From: Mesostigma viride
Lineage: Eukaryota; Streptophyta; Mesostigmatophyceae; Mesostigmatales; Mesostigmataceae
Assembly: GCA_009746045.1 (NCBI GenBank)
Contig: RPFO01000138.1
Coordinates: 124,001 to 188,000 of the forward strand
DNA length: 64,000 nt
Reading direction: 5' to 3'
Part shown: positions 21,025 to 30,189 of the stretch, piece after piece
How positions within the stretch are numbered: the stretch's first letter is position 1
How the letters are laid out: each line of letters starts with the position of its first letter
Position numbers and translations under genes: made by a program
The notes under the pieces: generated by a model
Seen by the model: the letters and a program-made list of their open reading frames with translations, nothing else
What the model was told of the DNA's origin: nothing
Database searches by the model: none

Positions 21025-21614
21025 TGTTATATTATAGGTTTCAGCTCGCAGTCACATGGAAATAATTAATGATTGTGTGCCGGTACTTAGCCATTTTGTG
21101 GTTCGAGGCGTTCGGGTTACAGTGTGATTCAGCGCATTGGGACTTAGCCGTTTTGAGGTTCGGCTGAATTTTGGCTTGTGTGATCCACAACGATTTAAGT
21201 TACGCTGTGTGCGTTATGCCTCGTGAGTTACGCCCTAGACTTTGGCTGTGCGGCACTGGTCCGGTACTGAGGTGCGGACTAGGATTCTGGGTACTGCCGG
21301 CTGGCGTGACAAGTGGCGAGATACTGGTGTGTGTCGATTGGTCGGTACTCGGCTGGTGTGTTGTAACGGAGATGTGTAACGGAGATGCGTTCCCAGGCTT
21401 GCGTCGGTGCCTAGCGCCGCAGGCTAGCCTAGCCGCCTGACAGACGATGATGATCCAAAAGCCAGCATTGTGTTGCGGCGGTCCAACGGTTGTTGCTGCT
21501 ATGCTGGCAATGGCTATGGTTGCGCTGGTAAATTAAGCTGGGGGCTTGGCTCTGAGTTTGTAACCTGATTACCGTAAAATTATCATTTAATAAAATTCGA
21601 ACTCGATTTTAACA
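21025..21614 (+). repeat. Copia-B 5' LTR
   Basis: It is the partner of 27716-28305. An 89-codon frame in both LTRs (21171-21440, 27862-28131) is conserved simply because the LTRs are near-identical. The sequence after the LTR (TGTACTAGGACGGGG) is the primer-binding position but is not the usual initiator-tRNA match. Confidence 0.9.
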
Positions 21615-21654
21615 TGTACTAGGACGGGGTTAATTAATAAGGAAAAACGTAGCA

Positions 21655-22628
21655 ATGTCGGATCAAGAACAAGAAGAGACGGATTCGAGAAAGCGTACTG
21701 GGTGGAAGGATTTAAGAAATGAGAAGAATTTGATAGAGCTGTGCAAAACACGAGTCGGGACAATTCCTCTTGATGCGGCAGTGACATTGGTAGAGGATTT
21801 CTGTGACAGGTTTGAGGCGTTTGTGGCGGATCATGCAGATAAAACCGAGGATCTGTATGGGCTATTCCGGGATGCCGGAATGTTTAGAGCCGACAACGCC
21901 ATTCTAGTAAATTGCCTGCGCTCCTGCCGTGACGAGAAAATCGAGGGCGCTGCAATTGGAGGTAGGTTGCGTGCAGCACTTCTTGAATCGAAAGCATCTG
22001 CCAAGTCTCGTCATGTTGGCATTTATAATTGGGTGCCGAAGCGTCCCTACACACTCGACCTTCTCGCTTTGAGAAATGCGAGAAACGAGAGTGTAAAGGA
22101 TGGCATTCCGGTGGTGGAACTGGCGGTGGTGGACCGTTATGTTCGCAATGCCAAGGACCTTAATTTCCAGAATGCCATGGCAGCTCTCAAGCGTGAGAAA
22201 GCCGAGGATGATCTCAATAAGGCGATTGAGGTTATCACGGGCATTGTCGAGGGTGAGGAGAGGGACATGGTGGCCCAACTGCGGGCCCAAGGTAAGCTCA
22301 ATGAGCTGGGTCTGATTTCCCCTGCATTACCGCCTGTCGCTGTGAATTCCATTCCTTCTTCTGGTGGTGCCCAAGGTGGTGCTGCTAAAGCGCCGGATGG
22401 GGGCAAGGTGGCCGCCATTGCGGGCGGTGGTGGCTCTAGCGGCGCGGGGCCCAGCGGGCCTCGGGGCAATGGGGGCCCGATGCGTAGGGGCAATAAGGGC
22501 AGCTTCAGCCGAGCGCAGCGCATGCCTGGGAAGCGATGGCAGCAAGGTAGACAGCAGCCATACCCGCAGCAGCAGCAGCATGCACAACAGCCTGCAGCTG
22601 CGTCGCCGTATCAGCAGCAACAGCGCTC

Positions 22629-22672
<44 letters not shown>

Positions 22673-22884
22673 GTGCACAGCCGGCGGTGCATGGGGCATG
22701 CTTTGTGTGTGGGAAGTCGGGACACATGGCAGCCAATTGCTATCACAGGCACAAGGACACTCTCCAGGCACGCAGCAACGCCAACTCGCAAGCACCAGCG
22801 GTGTGTCACAGGTGTGGGCAGCCAGGGCACTTTGCGAGGGACACTCACCTGTGCCCAGCGGCCCAGGGCGGTGGCCGTAGGTGA
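21655..22884 (+). CDS. Copia-B Gag with two CCHC zinc knuckles
   Basis: This 409-residue protein would form the virus-like particle and bind RNA. The N-terminal two thirds are helical (DAAVTLVEDFCDRFEAF). A Gly-rich segment, a Gln-rich stretch of CAG repeats (about 22605-22670) and two zinc knuckles follow: CFVCGKSGHMAANC and CHRCGQPGHFARDTHLC. The second has an extra residue before its last Cys. The stop is TGA at 22882-22884, followed by CTAG, and the next frame continues in phase into pol. The first ATG lies 40 bp after the LTR. The frame is intact. Confidence 0.9.
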
Positions 22885-24984
22885 CTAGGTGAGGTTGGCA
22901 TGCGGGCTGGTGCAGGGGAGGCCAGCTCGACCCCCCAGGTGTACTCACCCTACCTGGGTGCTCAGGTGGCGGTGCTAGCAGGCACTAGGGAGAAGGGGGG
23001 CCACCTGGAGCATGGGACAGCTGCAGAAGGGGGAAGGGCAGTGTCTCAGGGGATGGGGAATGAGTGGGTTGGAGGCGCTGCAGGGGGGCACACCGCAGCG
23101 GGCGGGCCGCCGGTAGGTGGTACCTCACCAGACCCTAGTTCAGCACATGTGAATGGTGCGGCGTGCGGTGAGGCAGCCGGGTCGCTCAGTGTACTTAACA
23201 TGGCCACACGGTTACACAAAGCACTAGGGCATGGGCATGCGGGTGAGGAGTGGGCAGCCATGCTAGGGTTCACAGACTTAGTGGATATGTGCAAGCAGGT
23301 GTGGTTAAGGTGTCGCAAATGTCAGGAGCGGGCACCTAAACCGCACAAGTTCCATGCACGTAGGCCAGAGTTTGAGCGAGGTGTGGTGCAGTGTGATGTA
23401 TTCATGTATGACGACAGAGACTACGTGCTTGCAGTGGGCAGGTTCTCCAGGTACAAGGTCATGGTGCCACTTGAGCGCAAGCTGAAGGAGCACTTGTGTG
23501 ATGCATTGCGTCTCCTCAGGTCCAAGTTTGGTGTGGCATCTGTGTTGGAGTGCGATCAGCAGTTTGAGTGCTGTGTGGGTGAGCCGGGTGTGGGGAAGAT
23601 AGAACTTGCTGGGGTAGCTGACCACGAGCACCAGGGTCTTGTCGAGCGCCACATACAGACATCGAAGCAGGTGATGGCATGCATGGAGAAGATGAGAACA
23701 GGCTCGTATCGTGAGAGGCTGGTGATCTGCAATGAGATAGAGCAATGTCTCAACAACCGTGTAATGGTCAAGGTGTTGGGTGGGCAGGTGGCAGTCACGC
23801 CTAAGGGAGTGGAGATGGGCTTGTTGTCACCTGAGGCTGTGGAAGAGTACAGGGATTATTTGAGCGATCGTTACGTGCGCATGGTAAAGATGGACCTGCG
23901 ACGTGGACAGGTTTATGTGCCGTGCGTGAACGCCAGGGTCTGGGCCTACGCGGAGGGCAGTCATGGAAAACGGGGCCTATGGAGAGGTCCCGGTGTGGTC
24001 AAGGAGATCGATCCTGATCACATGCTTGCTTCGGTAGCGCTAGAGGACAGTTGCTACGACAAGCTGCTAGCGTGGAAACACCTGCGCCCCTACTATGACG
24101 GGCTGGGGCCGCCAGACCCACCCGCTGAGGAAGGTGTTAGGGACCCCAGTGTGCAGGCTGGGGGTGAGGCGGGGGATCCCGGGGCTGCAGGGGGGGTGAG
24201 GGAGGGGGGTGGGCCTGATCAACCTACTCGCTCCCTTTCGCCGGAAGCTGGGTTGCCACCTTCCAAGGGCGGTCCCGCTAGCGTGGGGTCGGGCGGTTCG
24301 GGGGTTGCCCCAGCCGTTGACGACCAGGAGAAGCAGCGCGCCGCGGTACTAGCCCGCCTAGTGGAGCGCCTGCAGGAAGCTCGACGCGCTGCCACGGTGG
24401 GCGAGCAGCGGCAGTTGGGGGGCAACATCTCGCGGGCCGGCAAGGAGCGGGTGGCCGAAGGTGGGATGGTACCACGGTCCGGTGAGGCGGGTGAGCCAGC
24501 CGAAGGTGGGGTTGCACGGGCCGGCGATGCTGGGGCATTGACCGCAGGTGCGGGGCAGCAGGCTGGTGGCGTTGGCGGGTTGGCCGACGCGGGGCCTATA
24601 TTGCCGAGTGAGGGCGATAGCCCCATGGACGACAGCGAGGCTGTCGAGGAGAGAGGTGAGCCAGGTGAGCTGGTGGCTGCGGTCTCTAAGCTTGCCAACT
24701 GGTATTCGGACGGGCTGGGTAGTTGTCGATTGGAAGTGGACACTGACGCGGTGGTGTGCTTGCTGGGTGAGGGAGTAGCCAGGCATCTGCCGTGCACTGC
24801 GTCCAGGTGGAGGTATGTGGAGGACTTCTCCGGGTTAGTGAGGATGCCGGTGCGGGGTGAGGTAATGCTGACGATCTTGGGGAGGAGACGCCGTTTTGCG
24901 TGCTCGAGGGGTATGATGGACCCGCCATTTTGGGACTTCCTTTCCTGGACCATCCTGATGTGCGGATTCAGAGCTCATTGCTAA
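22885..24984 (+). CDS. Copia-B Pol first part: integrase, GPY/F-like module, protease start
   Basis: The frame is open in phase after the gag stop; numbering below counts from the ATG at 22900. The zinc site has His106 and His111 with Cys138 and Cys141. Probable catalytic residues are Asp166 (VVQCDVF), Asp219 (LECDQQFECC) and Glu249 (QGLVERHIQ). Near residue 350, KRGLWRGPGVVKEID ... WKHLRPYY resembles a GPY/F domain. After a long Gly/Ala/Pro-rich linker, LEVDTDAVVCLL (about residue 612) begins a retropepsin-like domain with Asp replacing Gly in the DTG triplet. At about 24895 the protease continues in the next frame (VLEGYDGPAILG). Expression probably needs readthrough of the gag UGA. Confidence 0.82.
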   Translation, partial: LGEVGMRAGAGEASSTPQVYSPYLGAQVAVLAGTREKGGHLEHGTAAEGGRAVSQGMGNEWVGGAAGGHTAAGGPPVGGTSPDPSSAHVNGAACGEAAGSLSVLNMATRLHKALGHGHAGEEWAAMLGFTDLVDMCKQVWLRCRKCQERAPKPHKFHARRPEFERGVVQCDVFMYDDRDYVLAVGRFSRYKVMVPLERKLKEHLCDALRLLRSKFGVASVLECDQQFECCVGEPGVGKIELAGVADHEHQGLVERHIQTSKQVMACMEKMRTGSYRERLVICNEIEQCLNNRVMVKVLGGQVAVTPKGVEMGLLSPEAVEEYRDYLSDRYVRMVKMDLRRGQVYVPCVNARVWAYAEGSHGKRGLWRGPGVVKEIDPDHMLASVALEDSCYDKLLAWKHLRPYYDGLGPPDPPAEEGVRDPSVQAGGEAGDPGAAGGVREGGGPDQPTRSLSPEAGLPPSKGGPASVGSGGSGVAPAVDDQEKQRAAVLARLVERLQEARRAATVGEQRQLGGNISRAGKERVAEGGMVPRSGEAGEPAEGGVARAGDAGALTAGAGQQAGGVGGLADAGPILPSEGDSPMDDSEAVEERGEPGELVAAVSKLANWYSDGLGSCRLEVDTDAVVCLLGEGVARHLPCTASRWRYVEDFSGLVRMPVRGEVMLTILGRRRRFACSRGMMDPPFWDFLSWTILMCGFRAHC

Positions 24985-26777
24985 CCCGAGTAGGTCACGG
25001 GTCGATAGAGCTACAGTCTTACAAGTCAGTCGAGCCTCTCAGTCGCATTTGCAGCACAGTGGCTAGGCTAGCAGCACTGTCGGGTACGGAGGGTGTAGCG
25101 TGGGGCGCTGATCTCCCGCCAGCTGCTGACCTGGTTATGCCTGCATTACTGCATCCCAACAGCCTAGGAATCACTGAGAGGGACATAGCCGCACATTCCC
25201 CGATCACATTCCCTGAGCTTGTACTGCAGATGTCAACGCCTAGTGGGTTCTCGAGCTGGTGGTGTGCATTCCGTAAGGCACTTGAGGAGTGGCAGGGCTA
25301 CGGGGTGTATGAACCGCTTGACACGGTGCCGAAGGGGGCTAGGGTGCTTCCGCTGAAGATGGTGCTGTCCCACAAGGTGAAGGCAGGTGTGGAGATCTGC
25401 TACGTGAGGCCGGTATCACAAGAGTTTGCAGGTACTAGCCCGCTGGCCAAGGAGGAGCTCTACACCCCAGGGATGGCATGGGACACGTTCAGGATGGTTA
25501 GCATGATTTTTCTTAGCTTTCTGGACGAAGGCAAGGACTACGCGTGTGCGTCCATTGATGTCAAGCGCGCATTCCCTAACTCTAGCGAGGAAGTGGCGCA
25601 AGAGGTGTGGGAGGGTACTCCGCCTCTAGTGGTGCAGACGCCGCCGTTCTGGAAGGAGGTGGTCACGTCTGAGTTCATGGGTCTGTGCAAGGCTATAGAG
25701 GGTCTGCAGAGCGCGTCGATTGTTTGGAGGATAACCCTCATGCGTGCGTTGGGTGAGATCGCAGAGTTTGAGGTATCTCCCTACGACCCATCGTTGTTCG
25801 TGGCGCGGATGCCGTCTGGTCCTATGTTTGTACAACTGCATGGGGATGACCTGCGTGTCATTGCTTCGCGGTCAGCCTTGCATGCATTCTATGCTGACAT
25901 TGGGCGGCGGTTCCCAGTGGGTGAGTTGCAGCAATTGGGGCCGCAGACGCCACGGGTGTTTTGCGGGGTGGTGCAAACCCTGCGGGTGGTGTCGGGTAAG
26001 CACCGGATGCACTTGGGTATTCCTGACAAGTACAGGGAGGAGCTCATGCGCGATGTGGAGGAGTTGTGCGCCAAGGGTTTGTGGAGCAGATTGCGTGGCA
26101 AGCTCGGCTGGATGGCAGCGGTGTGTGGGCCTGACCTGCTGGTGTTAAGCAGGACTGTGGATGAGGTGTTGGCTCTCGTTTCTCCGTCTGTGATCAAGCA
26201 GTATGTTGCTGAGAGCCAGGGTGTAGTACTTTCTGGTTTGTCTCTTTCTCAGCCGATTGTGTTGCATTGCTTTGCTGACACGTCTGGCGAGGGCAGGGAG
26301 CTCACCAAGACGAGAGCTCGCATGGGCGGCTTGTTTGTGCTCTCCAACCCCAAGGGCAATGGTTCGCTCTGTGGGTGGTACTCTAGGTTGTGCCGCAGGG
26401 TGGCAGTTGGATCGGATACCAATGAGTGTCGCGGGGTGTGTGAGTGCATCAAGGCGTCCCTGTATCTAGAGCAATTTCTGCGCTGGATGGGCAAGTGGCT
26501 GGATGCTCGTTTGGTACTGACCACGACTGTGCATACCGACAGTCAGCCGCTTGTGAGTTTCATTCTCAACAGCCTGTCCAGGACGCGCGACCTGGATTTC
26601 CTACTACTCAAGGAACTGTCATACGCAGTGAGCGTGCTTCATCTACCTGGGAAGCTCAACCCGGCTGATGCGCTGACCAAGCTGTTCGCTGGGGCGCGCG
26701 ACCAGTATCGCCTCCTGCGGATGGTCATGGGGGGCTCTCTCGGGGATCTCCAAGGACTGCTGGAGGGTTTGATGTAG
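24900..26777 (+). CDS. Copia-B Pol second part: protease end, RT, RNase H
   Basis: 625 codons counted from a GTG; the natural start is upstream, through a frame change near 24895. YDGPAILGLPFL closes the retropepsin-like fold. The RT carries VLPLKMVLSHK, ASIDVKRAFPNSS (motif A), AIEGLQSASIVW (the LYGLKQ region), FVQLHGDDLRVI (motif C, HGDD not YVDD) and GKLGWMAAVCGPDL. RNase H carries CFADTSG, GSDTNECRGV, HTDSQPL and NPADALTKLF. Together they make cDNA from the RNA copy. No other lesion is visible. Confidence 0.88.
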   Translation: MLEGYDGPAILGLPFLDHPDVRIQSSLLTRVGHGSIELQSYKSVEPLSRICSTVARLAALSGTEGVAWGADLPPAADLVMPALLHPNSLGITERDIAAHSPITFPELVLQMSTPSGFSSWWCAFRKALEEWQGYGVYEPLDTVPKGARVLPLKMVLSHKVKAGVEICYVRPVSQEFAGTSPLAKEELYTPGMAWDTFRMVSMIFLSFLDEGKDYACASIDVKRAFPNSSEEVAQEVWEGTPPLVVQTPPFWKEVVTSEFMGLCKAIEGLQSASIVWRITLMRALGEIAEFEVSPYDPSLFVARMPSGPMFVQLHGDDLRVIASRSALHAFYADIGRRFPVGELQQLGPQTPRVFCGVVQTLRVVSGKHRMHLGIPDKYREELMRDVEELCAKGLWSRLRGKLGWMAAVCGPDLLVLSRTVDEVLALVSPSVIKQYVAESQGVVLSGLSLSQPIVLHCFADTSGEGRELTKTRARMGGLFVLSNPKGNGSLCGWYSRLCRRVAVGSDTNECRGVCECIKASLYLEQFLRWMGKWLDARLVLTTTVHTDSQPLVSFILNSLSRTRDLDFLLLKELSYAVSVLHLPGKLNPADALTKLFAGARDQYRLLRMVMGGSLGDLQGLLEGLM

Positions 26778-27715
26778 ATCTGGGCAATGGACCATGTGGC
26801 ATGAGAATTTCAGGCTGGCAGGCGTTGGGACGCATTACATGTGGGCTGGGAATGACCCCTGGATCGAGCCCATCTCAGGATGACCCAGTACGGTTGGATA
26901 ACTCTATCTTGGTGGGGATGTACCCGATGGGATGGTCCTGGGTTGAGGACCTGATCGGAGGCGGGGACTGTGGTTGGTGATGTGTGAAAGTCCGTGGGTT
27001 CAGGGTGTGGTTGGTGTTGGAGCCGAGGGTGGTCTTTTGATAATGTTTGATCGACCCTAGATTTATCAGTGACAATGTCACGGATTTTGTCACCCTTTTT
27101 TCCTGATATATCAGTGACAATGTCACGGATTTTGTCACCCTTTTTTCCTGATATATCAGTGATAATGTCACGGATTTGTCACCCTTTTTTTCGTGATATA
27201 TCAGTGATAATGTCACGGATTTGTCACCCTTTTTTTCGTGATATATCAGTGATAATGTCACGGATTTTGTCAGTGCGTTTTGTCAAGTCGTGATATTGAT
27301 ATTTTGTGATAATTTCCTTGTTTTTGTCACAAAGATAATCACAGAATATGCTGGTTTTATCACATGATTTGTCACGAAATGTCACAGAATATCACAGTTT
27401 TGTCACAAAAAATCACAAAGTGTCACATTTTGTCACATCCACATCACAAAATGTCACGTGATATGTCACAAAATATCACAAAATGTCACACCCCCCTTCC
27501 TAGTGCAGTCTTGTATTCTCGCTTGCTTACTTGACTTACTGACGGATGCTGGTTGTACTACCAGGGCGTGAATGGGCGCCAAGTGAGGGGTGCGGACTCC
27601 CCTAGTACATAGCGTCCTGTGTTAGTGCTTCCTGGTGAGGTGTCTGTCGGTTACTCTCGAGCTGAGTGAGATAATGATTGGTGGGATGTGTGACTGCTCG
27701 GGAAAAAGCGGCTGG
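26778..27715 (+). other. Copia-B 3' untranslated region
   Basis: No coding. It contains five 45-bp tandem repeats (27064-27288) and a dense field of TGTCAC/ATCAC motifs (27055-27490). It ends with a purine-rich tract (GGGAAAAAGCGGC) before the LTR, the likely polypurine tract. Confidence 0.7.
27064..27288. repeat. 45-bp tandem repeat, five copies
   Basis: CAGTGA starts recur at 27067, 27112, 27157, 27202 and 27247, exactly 45 bp apart. Each unit holds AATGTCACGGAT and TTGTCACCC. The repeated short peptide frame is a by-product of 45 being divisible by three. Confidence 0.9.
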
Positions 27716-28305
27716 TGTTATATTATAGGTTTCAGCTCGCAGTCACATGGAAATAATTAATGATTGTGTGCCGGTACTTAGCCATTTTGTGGTTCGAGGC
27801 GTTCGGGTTACAGTGTAATTCAGCGCATTGGGACTTAGCCGTTTTGAGGTTCGGCTGAATTTTGGCTTGTGTGATCCACAACGATTTAAGTTACGCTGTG
27901 TGCGTTATGCCTCGTGAGTTACGCCCTAGACTTTGGCTGTGCGGCACTGGTCCGGTACTGAGGTGCGGACTAGGATTCTGGGTACTGCCGGCTGGCGTGA
28001 CAAGTGGCGAGATACTGGTGTGTGTCGATTGGTCGGTACTCGGCTGGTGTGTTGTAACGGAGATGTGTAACGGAGATGCGTTCCCAGGCTTGCGTCGGTG
28101 CCTAGCGCCGCAGGCTAGCCTAGCCGCCTGACAGACGATGATGATCCAAAAGCCAGCATTGTGTTGCGGCGGTTCAACGGTTGTTGCTGCTATGCTGGCA
28201 ATGGCTATGGTTGCGCTGGTAAATTAAGCTGGGGGCTTGGCTCTGAGTTTGTAACCTGATTACCGTAAAATTATCCTTTAATAAAATTCGAACTCGATTT
28301 TAACA
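27716..28305 (+). repeat. Copia-B 3' LTR
   Basis: It is the partner of 21025-21614, with about three substitutions. It is followed by the duplication GCCCG. Confidence 0.92.
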
Positions 28306-29815
28306 GCCCGCCCAGCATTCTCTTGCACTGTCACAACATTCCTCATAGGCCCAACCGCCCCAGTATCTAGCTGGGGTGCTGCAGTAGTGCTTGGTCGCTC
28401 GGCGTTGTACACACCCGACCTAGAAGACACCACATTGCTTAGGTCACGCATTGTAGACCCGTGCTCAGGAAGCACGTGATCCTGGCGCGACAGAGCCAGA
28501 GCAGCATCAACGGATTGCGTGAGCACATCACGGAATGAGACAGAGGATGCAGTCACGTTGCTTTTAGGAACGACGTCAGGCTCTACGACGGCCCGGTTCA
28601 GCGTGACGCATTGAGCAAAAGAAGGGGTATCGAGCGTGCTCTCACCTGACTTTCGTGCTGCCCGTCGCTCCGCCCACTCCTCGCGTGTGCCGTGGACGAC
28701 GATGCGCTTGGCCTTGCACGCCTCCACGCTGTGACCACGCAGAACGTCGTGGCACTTGCGGCAAAGGTTGTCCTCGAGCTCCAGGTCCGGGCGAACTCGG
28801 CAGTCATCCCGGACATGGCGACGTCCGAAGCAGCGCTCACAGCGTTGCTTGCGGTCAGTAGACGCCCCCTGCTGCCGCTTGGCCGGGGGATGATCACCCT
28901 GCTTGGCGTCGCCACCATGCCCGCGCTTGCGCCCTCGCTGGCCCCCGTTGTTGCCGTGGCCGACGACCTTTTTCAGGATGGCCGTAAGCTCCGACCGCGT
29001 AATTGGAGCCTCTGCGCCTGAAGAAGAAGACGCGCCGGCATCCACCTTGCGCAGGGATGGCAGAGCAGCCGAGGCAGCCGGCTTGGACTGCGCACTCTTG
29101 AAGCATGAGATTAAATACAGCATGCCCTCGTCGAAACTGACAGCACTCTTCTTTTTGAGTTCCGTCGCTATGGTCAGATGCACATCCGACGACAGGTCGC
29201 ATTTCTTGAGAAATCGATTGCACAGGAAAATGGGCTTCAGAGTATCTAGCAGCTTGTGCTTGTGCACGAAGACCTGGAAATCACGTGCAGCCCCGGGCAA
29301 ATTTGCCTTATTAACTGCATAGCCCTCGAAGTCATTGAAGGCTTGCTCGTCCGGGCCTCTTCCTTAGACCGCGACAAGTGGGCATCTAGACCGTTGTAAA
29401 AAACTTCCCAGGTTTGTTTGTTGTCGTCCGCAATGCGAACTAGATTGGCAATGTTTGGGTGCTTTGTTGTACTGCAGAATACTGCACGGAACTTGCCAAT
29501 CAGCTCCGAATCTTTGTCTGCGCGTCCATCGCGCAGACGCTTGAGAGCAGCTAGAAAATCTGCTGCGTCGTCCGCCGTATAGTCGGCAGGTAGATCCGCG
29601 GGCACCTCCGTTTGCTTGAGAGGGCCGCGATTCAGTGCATCGTCAGCAGCAAGCATCAGATGCTTGAACTGCTTGGCCAGTTCAGGTTGCGCCACGAGGG
29701 TTTGCATCAACCTCGTGGCCTCGTCCGCACTAAAGCGTGGCAGGACGGACCCTGCGGCCTCGCCACTTGGCGTATCTGTGTGTTCGCCCGTGCGGCTCCG
29801 TGTACCGGAAGCCAT
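28306..29815 (-). pseudogene. Copia-A Gag, frameshifted, continuing into integrase
   Basis: The start at 29815 (MASGTRSRTGEH) lies about 20 bp inside the 5' LTR. A helical N-terminal part (ADEATRLMQTLVAQPEL) runs to about 29,330, where the frame changes. The second frame continues with a basic Gly-rich stretch (GGQRGRKRGHGG) and two cysteine sites: CERCFGRRHVRDDC (standard zinc knuckle) and CRKCHDVLRGHSVEAC (a longer variant). It runs open to 28306, the Copia-B junction, and on into integrase without a stop, unlike Copia-B and -C. The frameshift may be mutation or programmed. Confidence 0.78.
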
Positions 29816-29837
29816 CGGGATAATTTTTATGAATACA

Positions 29838-30184
29838 AGTTAAAGCCCGACCGGCTCAGCTATGGCGGTCGGTCACGTTGAGCTTGGGATAAGGTGAACA
29901 CAGAGAACTGCTGTCGGAGCTGGCCCACCACTGGTTTATGTCTTAGCCAGCAAACCCTATCCGGTTAGCCGTAACCGTGGGACAAGCTAGCTGTCCGTAC
30001 CGACCCGGATAAGGCCCCGGACTGGGGCCTAGGTGGCGCCGGCCCTAGGCGCCGCCCTTATAGACCGGTCGACCGCATCGGACCGCCGGATTATAGCCGG
30101 CGGCTTAGCGGACGCTAGCGGAAGGCGTGCGGACGGACATGGGGAACTTAGAGCCAGATCCTAGGGCTCTAGAGTTACTCAACT
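29838..30184 (-). repeat. Copia-A 5' LTR
   Basis: It is the partner of 16709-17053, plus TA near 30060. The TSD GGCGC follows at 30185-30189 and LINE ORF1 resumes there. Confidence 0.9.
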
Positions 30185-30189
30185 GGCGC

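Larger units (their letters stand above)
21025..28305 (+). mobile_element. Copia-B: young, nearly intact LTR retrotransposon
   Basis: Its 590-bp LTRs (21025-21614, 27716-28305) start TGTTA and end TAACA, with about three differences. The 5-bp duplication is GCCCG (21020-21024, 28306-28310). Gag and pol are intact except for one frame change inside the protease region. It sits in Copia-A at the gag-integrase junction, and removing it with one GCCCG restores a continuous Copia-A frame. Order: gag, integrase, protease-like, RT, RNase H. This is the best candidate in the window for recent activity. Confidence 0.93.
16709..30184 (-). mobile_element. Copia-A: complete LTR retrotransposon split by Copia-B
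   Basis: The LTRs are 345-347 bp (16709-17053 and 29838-30184). They are identical except for a 2-bp TA insertion in the right copy, and begin and end AGTT...AACT. The 5-bp duplication is GGCGC. Without Copia-B the element is about 6.2 kb. Read on the minus strand the order is gag, integrase, protease-like, RT, RNase H. Gag and integrase form one continuous frame across the Copia-B insertion site. Near-identical LTRs point to recent insertion, yet several frames are broken. Confidence 0.9.

Noticed and set aside
25838-25850. HGDD as evidence of an RNA-virus polymerase
   Set aside because: The surrounding motifs, RNase H and LTRs show a Copia-type reverse transcriptase.
27069-27293. Repeat protein MSRILSPFFPDISV
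   Set aside because: It is a by-product of a 45-bp non-coding tandem repeat in the Copia-B 3' UTR.
21171-28131. An 89-codon protein gene present twice (21171-21440 and 27862-28131)
   Set aside because: It lies inside the two LTRs and is conserved only because the LTRs are near-identical.
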